Below, piece by piece: positions 7,565 through 16,827 of a stretch of DNA of 64,000 nucleotides. Origin of the DNA: Caulobacter sp. RHG1 (lineage in GTDB: Bacteria; Pseudomonadota; Alphaproteobacteria; Caulobacterales; Caulobacteraceae); contig NZ_SMZP01000005.1 in the NCBI RefSeq assembly GCF_013181195.1, forward strand, positions 186,001 to 250,000, written 5' to 3'. The notes under the pieces are model-generated. The model was not told the origin of the DNA. It worked only from the letters and a program-made list of their open reading frames with translations, and did no database searches. Made by a program: the position numbers and the translations under genes. Positions within the stretch are counted from its first letter, which is position 1; every line of letters starts with the position of its first letter.

Positions 7565-8665
7565 ATGGCCCTTAAAGTCGCCATCGTCGGCCTGCCCAAC
7601 GTCGGCAAGTCCACCCTGTTCAACGCCCTGACCCAGACGGCGTCGGCCCAGGCCGCCAACTATCCGTTCTGCACGATCGAGCCGAACACCGGCGAGGTCG
7701 CTGTGCCCGAGCCGCGCCTGGACGCCCTGGCCAAGATCGCCGGCTCCAAGGAAATCATCCCGGCCCGCATCACCTTCGTCGACATCGCCGGCCTGGTGCG
7801 CGGCGCGTCAAAGGGCGAAGGCCTGGGCAACCAGTTCCTGGCCAACATCCGCGACTGCGACGCCGTGGCCTTCGTGGCCCGCTGCTTCGAAGACGGCGAC
7901 ATCGTCCACGTCGAAGGCCGCATCGACCCGATCAGCGATCTCGAGATCATCGAGATGGAGCTGATGCTGGCCGACCTGGAAAGCCTGGAAAAGCGCGTTC
8001 CGGCCCTTGAGAAGCGCGCCAAGACCGGCGGCGATAAGGAAAGCGCCAACACTCTGCGCCTGGCCAACATCGCCCTGGCCCTGCTGCGCGAAGGCCGCCC
8101 GGCCCGCGCCGCCAAGATCGACGCCGACGACGAGAAGGCGTGGTACATGCTGCAGCTGCTGACGTCGCTGCCGGCGCTCTATGTCTGCAACGTCGACGAA
8201 GGCTCGGCGGACAAAGGCAACAAGTACAGCGACCTGGTCGCCGAACGCGCCGCCAAGGACAACGCCAAGAGCGTGGTCATCTCGGCCCAGATCGAGAGCG
8301 AGATCGCCCTGCTGGACTCTGAGGAGCGCACCGAGTTCCTCGAGACTCTGGGCCTGGAAGAGCCGGGCCTGAACCGCCTGATCCGCGAGGCCTACACCCT
8401 GCTGGACCTGCAGACCTACTTCACGGTCGGCCCCAAGGAAGCCCGCGCCTGGACCATTCACGTCGGCGACACCGGCCCGCAGGCGGCCGGCGTCATCCAC
8501 ACCGACTTCGAGAAGGGCTATATCCGCGCCGAGACCATCGCCTTCGAGGACTTCATCAAGCTGGGCGGCGAAGGCCCGGCCAAGGAAGCCGGCAAGATGC
8601 GCGCCGAAGGCAAGGAGTACGTCGTCAAGGACGGCGACGTGATGCACTTCCGCTTCAACGTCTGA
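7565..8665 (+). CDS. ychF: Redox-regulated ATPase/GTPase YchF (OLA1 type)
   Basis: This 366-residue Obg-superfamily P-loop protein hydrolyses ATP in preference to GTP and associates with ribosomes. The P-loop GLPNVGKST is at residues 8-16, then FCTIEPNTG, DIAGLVRGASKGEGLGNQFL (switch II region) and a helical coiled segment. The C-terminal TGS domain includes DLQTYFTVGPKEARAWTI. I chose ATG 7565 rather than the in-frame start at 7481 because MALKVAIVGLP is the canonical N-terminus and the length then matches the family. A terminator follows. Confidence 0.97.
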   Translation: MALKVAIVGLPNVGKSTLFNALTQTASAQAANYPFCTIEPNTGEVAVPEPRLDALAKIAGSKEIIPARITFVDIAGLVRGASKGEGLGNQFLANIRDCDAVAFVARCFEDGDIVHVEGRIDPISDLEIIEMELMLADLESLEKRVPALEKRAKTGGDKESANTLRLANIALALLREGRPARAAKIDADDEKAWYMLQLLTSLPALYVCNVDEGSADKGNKYSDLVAERAAKDNAKSVVISAQIESEIALLDSEERTEFLETLGLEEPGLNRLIREAYTLLDLQTYFTVGPKEARAWTIHVGDTGPQAAGVIHTDFEKGYIRAETIAFEDFIKLGGEGPAKEAGKMRAEGKEYVVKDGDVMHFRFNV

Positions 8666-8680
8666 GGCGCCACAGTATCG

Positions 8681-8712
8681 AACGGCCGGAGCGGAGACGC
8701 CCCGGCCGTTTT
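8681..8712 (+). terminator. Rho-independent terminator after ychF
   Basis: The arms AACGGCCGG and CCGGCCGTTTT pair around a 12-base loop, followed by T-rich sequence. It starts 16 bases after the ychF stop. Confidence 0.75.
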
Positions 8713-8729
8713 GCTTTGAGGATATCGCC

Positions 8730-9404
8730 ATGGCCGAGACCATCACCCTGACCGCCACCCATGACGGCTTTGGCTTCACCGCCCTGCACGCCCAGCCCGA
8801 AGGCGTGCGCAAAGGCGGGGTGATCGTGATCCAGGAGATCTTCGGCCTGGATCGTTACGTCCAGGAGGACGTCGCCCGGTGGGCCGCGCGAGGCTTCGAG
8901 GTGATCGCGCCGTCGATGTTCGATCGCGGCGAGATGGGCTTTACCGCCTTTCACGACGAGGCCGGCTTCGCGCGCGGCCGCGAGTTGGCGGTAGCCAACG
9001 GGCCCGACAACGCCATGGGCGACATCCAGGCCTGCATCGACGCCCTGAAGGACCGCGGGCCGGTGTTCGTGGTCGGTTACTGCTACGGCGGAACCATGGC
9101 CTGGCTGGCGGCCGCGCGGCTGGAGGGCCTGTCGGCGGCGTCCAGCTACTATGGCGGTCAAGTCGCCGGCATGGCCAAGTTCGATCTCCAGGCCCCCGTC
9201 ATTGTCCACCTGGGGGCCCAGGACCCGCACATCCCCGCCGAAGAAACAAAAGCCGCCATCTGGACCGCCCATCCGGAAGTTCCGGTCCATGTCTACGCAA
9301 ACAGCGGCCATGGATTCAACAACGACGGTCGCCCCGACAGCGACCTCGCCGACGCGGAATTGGCGCGTGAACGGACGGTCGCTTTCTTCCTGGAAGCCCT
9401 CTGA
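8730..9404 (+). CDS. Dienelactone hydrolase family protein (first copy)
   Basis: A 224-residue alpha/beta hydrolase of the dienelactone hydrolase (carboxymethylenebutenolidase) family. The nucleophile elbow is GYCYGGTMAW, with cysteine as nucleophile as in true family members. The later acid and base are in HLGAQDPHIP (Asp) and NSGHGFNNDG (His). VIVIQEIFGLD near residue 30 is also typical. The physiological substrate is unknown. A paralogue lies at 10173-10874, with a secreted protein gene between them. Confidence 0.93.
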   Translation: MAETITLTATHDGFGFTALHAQPEGVRKGGVIVIQEIFGLDRYVQEDVARWAARGFEVIAPSMFDRGEMGFTAFHDEAGFARGRELAVANGPDNAMGDIQACIDALKDRGPVFVVGYCYGGTMAWLAAARLEGLSAASSYYGGQVAGMAKFDLQAPVIVHLGAQDPHIPAEETKAAIWTAHPEVPVHVYANSGHGFNNDGRPDSDLADAELARERTVAFFLEAL

Positions 9405-9477
9405 ACGCCTCCCTGCTGATCGCTCGACATGCGTTCCAGAGGTTGTAAGCTCCTCTGCAGGGAAAAGGGGAGCTACC

Positions 9478-10164
9478 ATGAAAATCATTCTATCGACGCT
9501 GTTGATGGTCGGAGCGCTGGCCGCTGCCGGCGGCGCCCTGGCTCAGAAAGCCCCGGGCGCGCCGCTCAGTGAAACGTCGCTCACCATCGATCCGAACTTC
9601 GGTCAGAAGATCCTCAATGCCGAGTCCGCGGGCATCGGTTATCGCGAATCCGGCAATCCGCTGGTCGTCACCAAGGCGGGCCAATTGCTCGCCGAGACGG
9701 GCGTGACCTGCGACGTCAAGGATGCGGCGCTGATCACCGACTCCCGGAAGGGGACCACCTACGAGGTCGCCTGCCGCGACGACTTCGGCTGGATGGTCAA
9801 CAAGACCCCCGCCGGACTGACCGCCTATGACTGCATCGCCATCCAGGCCTCGGCCAAGGGCGCACCCAAGGGCCTTGGCAAGGGCACCATGGCCACGTGC
9901 CGTCTGCGCGCCAATGTCGGCAACATGGCCGGCCCCCAGGCGTTGGTGAAGAAGGTCGGCGCCAAGTGCACGGTCTCGGACGCCACCTATCTGGGCGGCG
10001 GCGGGGCCCCGCCGATCGCTCGCTATGAGGTGGCCTGCAAGGAAGGTGGCGGCTTCGTCATCGACAAGCCGCAGCCCAAGTCGCAAGCGCGATTGCTGGC
10101 GGCGGCCTGCTCGGCCGATCCCAACAGCCGCCTGCCCTGCACCCTTCACGACAAGAAATCCTAG
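9478..10164 (+). CDS. Secreted protein of unknown function with cysteine pairs
   Basis: A 228-residue protein with a clear Sec signal peptide (MKIILSTLLMVGALAAAGGALA, cleavage after ALA near residue 22). The mature part contains two similar segments with paired cysteines (GVTCDVKDAALITDS...YEVACRDDFGWMVN and GAKCTVSDATYLG...YEVACKEGGGFVID), which suggests an internal duplication of a small disulfide-bonded periplasmic domain. The start at 9478 has a GGGAAAAGGGGAG ribosome binding site. A longer in-frame start inside the preceding gene is rejected for that reason. The next gene follows nine bases later. Confidence 0.85.
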   Translation: MKIILSTLLMVGALAAAGGALAQKAPGAPLSETSLTIDPNFGQKILNAESAGIGYRESGNPLVVTKAGQLLAETGVTCDVKDAALITDSRKGTTYEVACRDDFGWMVNKTPAGLTAYDCIAIQASAKGAPKGLGKGTMATCRLRANVGNMAGPQALVKKVGAKCTVSDATYLGGGGAPPIARYEVACKEGGGFVIDKPQPKSQARLLAAACSADPNSRLPCTLHDKKS

Positions 10165-10172
10165 GAGATGAC

Positions 10173-10874
10173 TTGACCGCCGACGCCAGCTTTTCGAGCC
10201 AAAGGATCACCCTGGCCTGCCGCGAGAACGGCGCTCCGTTCTCGGCCTGGCATGCTCCGGCGCGAGAAGCCCGGCGCGGCGGCATTGTCATGCTGCACGC
10301 CATCTGGGGCGTCACCCCGCACATCCGCGCCCTCTCGGACAGCCTGGCCGACCAGGGCTACGAGGTCATGGCCCCGGCCCTGCTGGACGCGGCCGACGCC
10401 GACTTCCCGATCGAAGACACCACGCCGGCGATCCTCGACGCGCGCATGGCCCTGGGCAAGGCGACCGGTTGGGGCGTCTCCACCCTGCCCCGCGTCCAGG
10501 CCTGCATCGAGGCGATGGAGGGCCCGGTCTTCGTGATGGGCTTCTGCTTCGGCGGCACCACGGCTTGGTTGGCGGCCTGCCGCTGCGACGGCGTGCGGGC
10601 CGTGTCGGCCTTCTATGGCGGCGACATCGTCGCCTACAAGGATGAGACGCCCAAGGTCCCGACCATCCTGCATTTCGGCAAGACCGACCCGATGATCCCC
10701 CTGGCCGACGTCGAGGCGATCCGGGACACGCATCCGGAACTGCCGATCCATCTCTACGAGGCCGGCCACGCCTTCGTGGCCCCCAGCGGCCACCACCCTG
10801 ACAGCGCCAGGCTTTCCCTCCTGAGGACCCTGCAGCTGTTTCAGCGCTCGGGCGGCGGCAAGGCCGAAGCCTGA
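10173..10874 (+). CDS. Dienelactone hydrolase family protein (second copy)
   Basis: A 233-residue paralogue of the gene at 8730-9404. It has the Cys nucleophile elbow [10 protein letters not shown], the acid in [10 protein letters not shown] and the base in [20 protein letters not shown] replaces the VIQEIFGL of the first copy. The start is TTG 10173, supported by TAGGAG a few bases upstream at the end of the previous gene. The stop overlaps the start of the DUF2200 gene (TGATG), so the two are probably co-translated. Confidence 0.92.
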   Translation: MTADASFSSQRITLACRENGAPFSAWHAPAREARRGGIVMLHAIWGVTPHIRALSDSLADQGYEVMAPALLDAADADFPIEDTTPAILDARMALGKATGWGVSTLPRVQACIEAMEGPVFVMGFCFGGTTAWLAACRCDGVRAVSAFYGGDIVAYKDETPKVPTILHFGKTDPMIPLADVEAIRDTHPELPIHLYEAGHAFVAPSGHHPDSARLSLLRTLQLFQRSGGGKAEA

Positions 10875-11224
10875 TGGCCGGCCACCGCATCTACACGACC
10901 AGCCTCGCCAGCGTGTATCCGCTCTACGTGGCCAAGGCGGAAAAGAAGGGCCGGACCAAGGCCGAGGTCGACCAGATCCTGCTTTGGCTGACCGGTTTCA
11001 GCCAGGCCGAGCTGGACGACCAGATCGCGGCCAAGACCGACTTCGAGACTTTCTTCGCCCGGGCCCCGAAGCTCAATCCCGCCCGGGCCGAGATCAAGGG
11101 CCTGGTCTGCGGCGTGCGCGTGGAAGAGGTCGCCGAACCGCTGATGCGCGAGATCCGCTACCTGGACAAGCTGATCGACGAGTTGGCCAAGGGCAAGGCG
11201 ATGGACAAGATCCTTCGGGGCTGA
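10874..11224 (+). CDS. DUF2200 family protein
   Basis: A 116-residue cytoplasmic protein matching the DUF2200 pattern over its full length: [62 protein letters not shown] and [17 protein letters not shown]. The family is widespread and its function is unknown. It overlaps the preceding hydrolase gene by one base and converges with the gene at 11229-11798. Confidence 0.92.
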   Translation: MAGHRIYTTSLASVYPLYVAKAEKKGRTKAEVDQILLWLTGFSQAELDDQIAAKTDFETFFARAPKLNPARAEIKGLVCGVRVEEVAEPLMREIRYLDKLIDELAKGKAMDKILRG

Positions 11225-11228
11225 AGGC

Positions 11229-11798
11229 CTATTTCGGCCCCACTTCGCCCGCCGTGGGCCAGGCGCTGTCGCCCACGCGCTTGAGATTCATCTCGAAGAA
11301 CTGCACCGGCGCCTGGCCGGGCGCGATCCGTTCTCCAATCTCGCGCCAAGCGCCGTCCTTCATCACGGCGGTGTAGCGAATGGTCATTGGCCCGGCCGGG
11401 ATCTCCCAGATGTAGCCGTCGGCAGTCAGCCCCAGCTTGAAGTCGCCGGCCTGGCCCATGGCGTAGGAACGCATGCTGTACACGCCGGTCGCAGGCTCGA
11501 AGGAGATCACGCCCAGGGCGTTGAAGCCCGTCGAGCCGTCGGGATTGTAGCCGCGCCCCTCGACGACCTTGACCGAACCGCCCAGCAGCGGGCCGATCCG
11601 CTCGGCCTGGGTGATGTCGCGACGGCCGGCGGGCCCGATGTTCCAGGCTGGGCCGCGCCACGTCCCGTCCATCCACGAGAGCTTCTTCATCGCCTCGGCC
11701 TGGGCGGCGATGCGCGGACCGGGATCCGGCGGCATCTGAGCCTGGGCGGCGCCCGCGAAGGCGGCGACAGCAAGAGCGACAGGCAGCAGGCGACGCAT
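11229..11798 (-). CDS. Secreted DUF1579-like protein
   Basis: A 189-residue protein with a Sec signal peptide (MRRLLPVALAVAAFAGAAQA, cleavage near residue 20). The mature part starts with a helical stretch, then LSWMDGTWRGPAWN, a pattern seen in DUF1579-type lipocalin-like domains, followed by GPLLGGSVKVVEGRGYN and ISFEPATGVYSMRSYA. This is probably a periplasmic small-molecule-binding beta-barrel; the ligand is unknown. It lies downstream of the TMEM175-like gene on the same strand, 33 bases apart. Confidence 0.75.
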   Translation of the reverse strand: MRRLLPVALAVAAFAGAAQAQMPPDPGPRIAAQAEAMKKLSWMDGTWRGPAWNIGPAGRRDITQAERIGPLLGGSVKVVEGRGYNPDGSTGFNALGVISFEPATGVYSMRSYAMGQAGDFKLGLTADGYIWEIPAGPMTIRYTAVMKDGAWREIGERIAPGQAPVQFFEMNLKRVGDSAWPTAGEVGPK

Positions 11799-11831
11799 GA
11801 TGTTCCCTCAGAACAAGTTCAGAGAACTTTG

Positions 11832-12521
11832 TTACGCGGACTTCGACGCGTCAACGGGCCGGCGATGGAACAGCCATGCGCGCAGGCCGATCGCCGCGGG
11901 AATGAGCCAGTAGGCAAAGCCAGGCAGCCACGGAACCCTGGCGAAGGGGCCCAGGGTCAGAGCGGCCGACAGCAGGCCGGAGGCGGCGACGATCAGCCAG
12001 ATCTCGTGGCTGGCCTGGATGTCGGCCCGACGCTCGAACGGCACCTCCAGCCGATCGGCGTGGCGCCGAGCATGGGCGTAGAGCGTCACGAACAGCCCCG
12101 CCAGGATGGCGAAGCCGACGCCATAGATACGGAAGAGATCTCGCAGATCGCCCAGCGTGCGGATGATCTCATTGCCCGGCAGCCAGCCGCGCGTGAACCA
12201 GTGGAAGCCCGACTCGACCAGCATCCGCAGCGGGAAGACATAGACCAGCACCGTGAAGACGATGGCCAGGGCGTTCAGCGTCGACAGGGTGTCGCGGCGC
12301 GGGACCAGACGGCCATACTCGCGATAGGCCATCCAGAACATGGCGATCAGGGTGAAGGCGACCAGCGAGGCCGGGATCTTGCCCAAGGCCCGCCATAGCG
12401 CCTCGAGGCTGGCCGTCGGCTCGGCGCCGGCGATGATCAGCAGGGTGATCGCAAAGGCGAATGCCGCGTCGACAAAGGCGTCCAGCCGTTTGCCGGTCTC
12501 CCGTTCCGGATCGTGCGCCAT
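11832..12521 (-). CDS. TMEM175-like potassium channel family membrane protein
   Basis: A 229-residue membrane protein of the TMEM175 (DUF1211) type. The diagnostic first helix is RLDAFVDAAFAFAITLLII, matching the RxxxFSDxxFAIxxTLLVL family signature. About five further membrane segments follow. Bacterial members form potassium-selective channels as tetramers. I chose ATG 12521 because of AAGGGGGG just upstream and because the signature helix then begins near residue 12. The in-frame start at 12587 would add 22 cysteine/serine-rich residues. Confidence 0.82.
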   Translation of the reverse strand: MAHDPERETGKRLDAFVDAAFAFAITLLIIAGAEPTASLEALWRALGKIPASLVAFTLIAMFWMAYREYGRLVPRRDTLSTLNALAIVFTVLVYVFPLRMLVESGFHWFTRGWLPGNEIIRTLGDLRDLFRIYGVGFAILAGLFVTLYAHARRHADRLEVPFERRADIQASHEIWLIVAASGLLSAALTLGPFARVPWLPGFAYWLIPAAIGLRAWLFHRRPVDASKSA

Positions 12522-12621
12522 GGTCCCCCCCTTGCCCCAGGGACGGCAGCATGATGACGAAGAACGCCGTTTGTCGAGCGTCGCCATCGCGCGGGCTGCC
12601 TGGCTGCGCTAGGCTGCGCTG

Positions 12622-13389
12622 ATGCGTCGTCGCACTGCCCCCATCGCCCTGGCGCTGTCCCTCTCCCTGACGGGCGCAGCCTGGGCCGGCGAGACCGCCT
12701 GCTGGTTCGAGAACGGCGCGGTCGTGGCGCCGGCAGTGATCGGCGACATGGCCGGCGACTATGTCATCGACCTTTCCGCGCCCCGCACCCTGCTACACGA
12801 GACCAAGGCCCAGATGGCCGGCATCGTCGAACCCGAGCTGACCCTGCCTGTCGAGGTGGCAGGCCTGAAGGCGCCGGCGGTCTCGGTGGCCGTCGCCGAC
12901 CTCGATGCGCGCGGCGCCGGCTTTGTCACTCCGATCGCCGGGGTCATCGGCATGGACGTGCTGGCCGGCCACAGCATCGAGATCGACTTCTCCGCCTGCA
13001 AGGTGCGGATCGACCGGCCCTGGCGGGTGACGCGCCAGGCCGTGCTGCCGGTCGAGGTCGTCGACGGCCTGCCCACCGTCATCGCCAGCGTCAGCGACGG
13101 TCCCCGCGTGCTGCACGGAGCCTTCGCCATCGACACCGCCTCCAAGGCCATGGTGCGCCTGGCCAGCCGCGACGCAGCCGTCGCCGGCAAGCTGGACCCC
13201 AACGCCCGTCACAAGGCCCCTGCCCGCCTGCGGGCGTTGTCGCTGGGCGGGGTTCTGGCCGAGAACGTGCCCGCCACCCTGGCCGAGGAACTCCCCGAGG
13301 GCGTGACCGGGACCCTGGGCGTGGGTCTGTGGGCCCATCACCGCCTGCATCTGGCCGCCGACGCCCGCACCCTGTCGGTCGCCCCCTGA
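12622..13389 (+). CDS. Secreted aspartyl-protease-like protein with degenerate active sites
   Basis: A 255-residue protein with a signal peptide (MRRRTAPIALALSLSLTGAAWA). Two repeated halves resemble retropepsin-like lobes. The first has YVIDLSAPRTLLHE then GVIGMDVLAGHSIEIDF; the second has AFAIDTASKAMVRLAS then GTLGVGLWAHHRLHLA. The second part of each half matches the hydrophobic-hydrophobic-Gly motif plus the strand after it. However, the catalytic D-T/S-G triads read DLS and DTA, so proteolysis is doubtful. The stop overlaps the start of the GNAT gene. Confidence 0.75.
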   Translation: MRRRTAPIALALSLSLTGAAWAGETACWFENGAVVAPAVIGDMAGDYVIDLSAPRTLLHETKAQMAGIVEPELTLPVEVAGLKAPAVSVAVADLDARGAGFVTPIAGVIGMDVLAGHSIEIDFSACKVRIDRPWRVTRQAVLPVEVVDGLPTVIASVSDGPRVLHGAFAIDTASKAMVRLASRDAAVAGKLDPNARHKAPARLRALSLGGVLAENVPATLAEELPEGVTGTLGVGLWAHHRLHLAADARTLSVAP

Positions 13390-13859
13390 TGCTGATCGAA
13401 GCAACCGCCGAACATTTCGCCGCCCTGCTGCGCGACGAGGCTCCTGGGGATCTAGCTCTGTGCGACAGCGCGCCGGCCCCAGCTGCCGTACTGGCCATGC
13501 TCGCCGAGCTGGCCGACAGGATCCGCCCGCTGTTCGCGCCGGCCGCCTGGATGATCGTCGAGGATGGCGAGGTCGTGGGCCTGCTGTCCCCCACCCGGCC
13601 GCTGGACGCCCGCGACCGCAGCCTGCACATCGGCTATGGCGTCGCACCGACCCGGCAGGGACGCGGCGTCGCCACCCGCGCAGTCGCGGACCTCGTCGCC
13701 TGGGCGCGCGAGGATGACCGCGTCCTGGCCCTGACCGCCGAGACCGCCGTCGACAACCCCGCCTCTCAGGCCGTGCTCTCGCGCAACGGCTTCAAGGTTG
13801 TGGGCGAGCGGGTCGACGACGAGGACGGACCGGTGATCGGCTGGCGACTGGACCTGTAG
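13389..13859 (+). CDS. GNAT family N-acetyltransferase
   Basis: A 156-residue GNAT-fold acetyltransferase. The acetyl-CoA-binding motif A is visible as HIGYGVAPTRQGRGVATRAV (residues 83-102; R/Q-x-x-G-x-G/A). Later come ETAVDNPASQAVLSRNGF (motif B) and VGERVDDEDG. The pattern is closest to the RimJ/RimL-like branch; the substrate is unknown. I chose ATG 13389, which overlaps the preceding TGA. A longer in-frame start at 13329 lies inside the neighbour. Confidence 0.85.
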   Translation: MLIEATAEHFAALLRDEAPGDLALCDSAPAPAAVLAMLAELADRIRPLFAPAAWMIVEDGEVVGLLSPTRPLDARDRSLHIGYGVAPTRQGRGVATRAVADLVAWAREDDRVLALTAETAVDNPASQAVLSRNGFKVVGERVDDEDGPVIGWRLDL

Positions 13860-13868
13860 CGCCCAACG

Positions 13869-13900
13869 AAAAAGGCCCGGTGTCTCCACCGGGCCTTTCC
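13869..13900. terminator. Bidirectional terminator between GNAT and petC genes
   Basis: AAAAAGGCCCGGT and ACCGGGCCTTT pair around a TGTCTCC loop, with A-rich and T-rich flanks on the two sides. It sits between two convergent genes and could serve both. Confidence 0.85.
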
Positions 13901-13920
13901 GTAATTCTGTGTCTCAGACC

Positions 13921-14784
13921 TTAGTGCGACTCGTTGCGCCACACGGTCTTGTAGCTGGCGTAGAGCAGACCCGAGAGAATGATCAGGTACAGCAGGACGG
14001 CGAAGCCGGTCTGCTTGCGCTCTTCCAGCTTGGGCTCAGCGGCCCACATCAGGAACGCCGCGACGTCCTTGCCTTGCTGGTCGACGGTCGACTTGGTGCC
14101 GTCGTCGAAGGTGACCAGATCGGCTTTCAGCGGCGGGGCCATGGCGATGAAGCCACCGGCCGGGACGCTCTTGTGATCGCCGTGCCAGGCCGAGCTCAGG
14201 TCGCCCGGGAAGTACGGGTTGTAGTGACCGCCGGTCGGGACCGTCAGGCCCTTGGGAGCGTCCACATAGCCGGTCACCACCGAGTAGATGTGCGCCGGGC
14301 CTTCTTCGCGGGCCTTGGCCAGCAGCGACATGTCCGGCGGCAGGGCGCCGCCGTTCGAGGCGCGAGCCGCGGCTTCGTTGGCGAAGGGCGACGGGAAGTG
14401 ATCGGCGCTGGTGGCCGGACGCTTGATGGCGTCGCCGGTCTCGCTGTCGATGTCGTTGACCTCGTAGTCCTTGGCGATCGCCTTGACCCACGGGTTGTCG
14501 TTCGAGTTCGGGTACTTCTCGCTGTAGAACGGACCACCGCGGTCGCCGAAGTTCCGGAACGAGACCAGCTTCAGCGAGTGGCAGGCGGCGCAGACTTCGC
14601 GATAGACCTTGAAGCCACGCTGCAGCTGAGCCTGGTCGTACGAGCCGAACGGGCCTTCGAAGGACCAGTGGACCTCCTTGGCCTTCAGCGCGCCGCCGTT
14701 GGCGAGGGCCGGGCCGGCGGCGCCGGCCACGAGGATGCCGACGGCCGCCGCGATAACGGAGAGTTTGCGGAGCATCGGGATCAA
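13921..14784 (-). CDS. petC: Cytochrome c1, bc1 complex
   Basis: This 287-residue subunit carries a covalent c-type heme and passes electrons from the Rieske protein to cytochrome c. It has an N-terminal signal, the heme attachment site CAACH near residue 60, an axial-methionine region ([10 protein letters not shown]), and a C-terminal membrane anchor ([20 protein letters not shown]) with a short tail. The start overlaps the petB stop (14781-14784, ATGA). It is the last gene of the petABC operon. Confidence 0.96.
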   Translation of the reverse strand: MIPMLRKLSVIAAAVGILVAGAAGPALANGGALKAKEVHWSFEGPFGSYDQAQLQRGFKVYREVCAACHSLKLVSFRNFGDRGGPFYSEKYPNSNDNPWVKAIAKDYEVNDIDSETGDAIKRPATSADHFPSPFANEAAARASNGGALPPDMSLLAKAREEGPAHIYSVVTGYVDAPKGLTVPTGGHYNPYFPGDLSSAWHGDHKSVPAGGFIAMAPPLKADLVTFDDGTKSTVDQQGKDVAAFLMWAAEPKLEERKQTGFAVLLYLIILSGLLYASYKTVWRNESH

Positions 14785-16067
14785 CCCTTCTTGGCGTCGG
14801 CCGACAGGGCCGGCGAGGCGATCGAGTCCGGAACCGGCAGGGTCTTTTCGACGAGACCCAGGACGGGAAGAACGACCAGGAAGAAAGCGAAGTAGTAGAG
14901 CGAGGCCACGCGGCTGAGCCAGACGAAGCTGTTCAGGTCCGAGCCCATCAGCTGGAACGTGGTCAGGTGCGGGATCACCGGGTCGTCAGGCAGCTTGGCG
15001 CCGCAGAAGCCCAGGATGATGCAGACCACCAGGAAGAACACGAAGTAGATCTTCGCGGTCGGGCGGTAGCGCATCGAACGCACCTTCGAGGTGTCCAGCC
15101 ACGGCAGGGCGAACAAGCAGGCGATGGCGCCGAACATGGCCAGCACGCCCATCAGCTTGTCCGGAACGGCGCGCAGGATCGCGTAGAACGGCAGGAAGTA
15201 CCATTCCGGAACGATGTGCGACGGCGTCACCAGCGGGTTGGCCTCGACGTAGTTGTCGGCGTGGCCCAGAGCGTTGGGCATGTAGAAGACGAAGAAGGCG
15301 AAGAGGATCAGGAAGACGCTCATCGCAAAGCCGTCCTTCACCGTCGCGTACGGCGTGAAGGGGACCGTGTCGGCCTTCGACTTGGGGTCGACGCCGGTCG
15401 GGTTGTTCTGGCCAACCACGTGCAGCGCCCAGATGTGCAGGATCACGACGCCCGCGATCATGAAGGGCAGCAGGTAGTGCAGCGAGAAGAAGCGGTTCAG
15501 GGTCGGGTTGTCGACCGCGAAGCCGCCCCACAGCCAGGTGGTGATGCTTTCGCCCACCAGCGGCAGCGCGCCGAACAGGTTGGTGATGACGACGGCGCCG
15601 TGGAACGACATCTGGCCCCAGGGGAGGACGTAGCCCATGAAGGCGGTGGCCATCATCAGCAGATAGATGACGCAGCCCAGCAGCCACAGCACTTCGCGGG
15701 GCGCCTTGTAGGAGCCGTAGTACAGGCCGCGCAGCATGTGGATGTAGACGGCGATGAAGAACATCGACGCGCCGTTGGCGTGCATGTAGCGGATCAGCCA
15801 GCCGTAGTTCACGTCGCGCATGATGTGCTCGACGGAAGCGAAGGCGCCCTGAGCGCTCGGATTGTAGTGCATCACCAGGATGATGCCGGTGATCAGCTGG
15901 GAGGCCAGGCACAGCGACAGGATGCCGCCGAAAGTCCACCAGTAGTTCAGGTTGCGCGGCGTGGGGTAGTCGACGAACGAGTCATAGCCCAGGCGCACGA
16001 TCGGCAGACGGGCGTCGAGCCAGCGCTCGATACCGGTCTTCGGTTGATAGGTCGAATGTCCGCTCAT
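14781..16067 (-). CDS. petB: Cytochrome b, bc1 complex
   Basis: This 428-residue integral subunit has about eight membrane helices, binds hemes bL and bH, and forms the Qo and Qi quinone sites. Visible features are [10 protein letters not shown], the helix B and D histidine pairs ([42 protein letters not shown]), [10 protein letters not shown] and the Qo-site PEWY motif. It is separate from cytochrome c1, unlike fused fbcH versions. The gap from petA is five bases. Confidence 0.97.
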   Translation of the reverse strand: MSGHSTYQPKTGIERWLDARLPIVRLGYDSFVDYPTPRNLNYWWTFGGILSLCLASQLITGIILVMHYNPSAQGAFASVEHIMRDVNYGWLIRYMHANGASMFFIAVYIHMLRGLYYGSYKAPREVLWLLGCVIYLLMMATAFMGYVLPWGQMSFHGAVVITNLFGALPLVGESITTWLWGGFAVDNPTLNRFFSLHYLLPFMIAGVVILHIWALHVVGQNNPTGVDPKSKADTVPFTPYATVKDGFAMSVFLILFAFFVFYMPNALGHADNYVEANPLVTPSHIVPEWYFLPFYAILRAVPDKLMGVLAMFGAIACLFALPWLDTSKVRSMRYRPTAKIYFVFFLVVCIILGFCGAKLPDDPVIPHLTTFQLMGSDLNSFVWLSRVASLYYFAFFLVVLPVLGLVEKTLPVPDSIASPALSADAKKG

Positions 16068-16072
16068 ATCGC

Positions 16073-16624
16073 TTAGCCGATCTTGACCTTGGTGTCGGTG
16101 AGGAAGGCGTAATCCGGAACCACCAGGTTCGTGGGCGCGGGGCCCTTACGGATACGACCCGAGGTGTCATAGACCGAGCCGTGGCACGGGCAGAACCAGC
16201 CGCCATACTCGCCACCGCCGAACGTCGGCACGCAGCCCAGGTGGGTGCAGTTGCCACCGACGATCAGCCAGTTGTCCTTGCCCGGCTTCACGCGCGAGGC
16301 GTCCGTCGCCGGATCCTTCATCGCTGCGCTGTCGTCGGCCACGGCCTTGGCGATCTCGGCCTTCGTGCGGTTACGCACGAAGAGCGGCTTGCCCCGCCAC
16401 TTGATCGTCACCTGCTGACCCTCGGCGACCTTGGTCAGGTCGAACTCGGTCGAGGCCAGGGCCCGCGTATCCGCGGACGGGTTCATCTGGTCGATGAACG
16501 GCCACACCAGGGCCGCACCGCCGCCAGCGGCGGCTGCGACGGCAGCGATGTGAATGAAGTCGCGCCGGGAGGGATCGCCCCCATGTTCCGGCTCGGTCGT
16601 TGCGCCCACGGCGGTGTCGGCCAC
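16073..16624 (-). CDS. petA: Rieske iron-sulfur subunit of the bc1 complex
   Basis: This subunit carries the [2Fe-2S] cluster that accepts electrons from quinol. The cluster-binding motifs CTHLGC and CPCHGSVYD are present. The N-terminus has the Tat-type signal [20 protein letters not shown], which acts as the membrane anchor. I favour GTG 16624 (183 residues), which has AAGGG eight bases upstream; the alternative GTG at 16633 has the AAGGG directly abutting it. It is the first gene of the petABC operon, divergent from trmL. Confidence 0.95.
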   Translation of the reverse strand: MADTAVGATTEPEHGGDPSRRDFIHIAAVAAAAGGGAALVWPFIDQMNPSADTRALASTEFDLTKVAEGQQVTIKWRGKPLFVRNRTKAEIAKAVADDSAAMKDPATDASRVKPGKDNWLIVGGNCTHLGCVPTFGGGEYGGWFCPCHGSVYDTSGRIRKGPAPTNLVVPDYAFLTDTKVKIG

Positions 16625-16827
16625 CCAAGTCACCCTTCAATTCAGCCGGCCCGCGAACGGCCCCGCTAGGAGGAGCGTCTTGCGACGCTACATAATTGCT
16701 CGACCCGCAAGCGGATCTCCACCACAAGGCAGCGGTTGGCTCGACCTATCGGACGCGCGGACGAAGTCCGCAAGCCCTTTCGATTCGTGGCAAAGCCCCT
16801 GCTGCCTTTGTGGTTGGATCGCTTATT

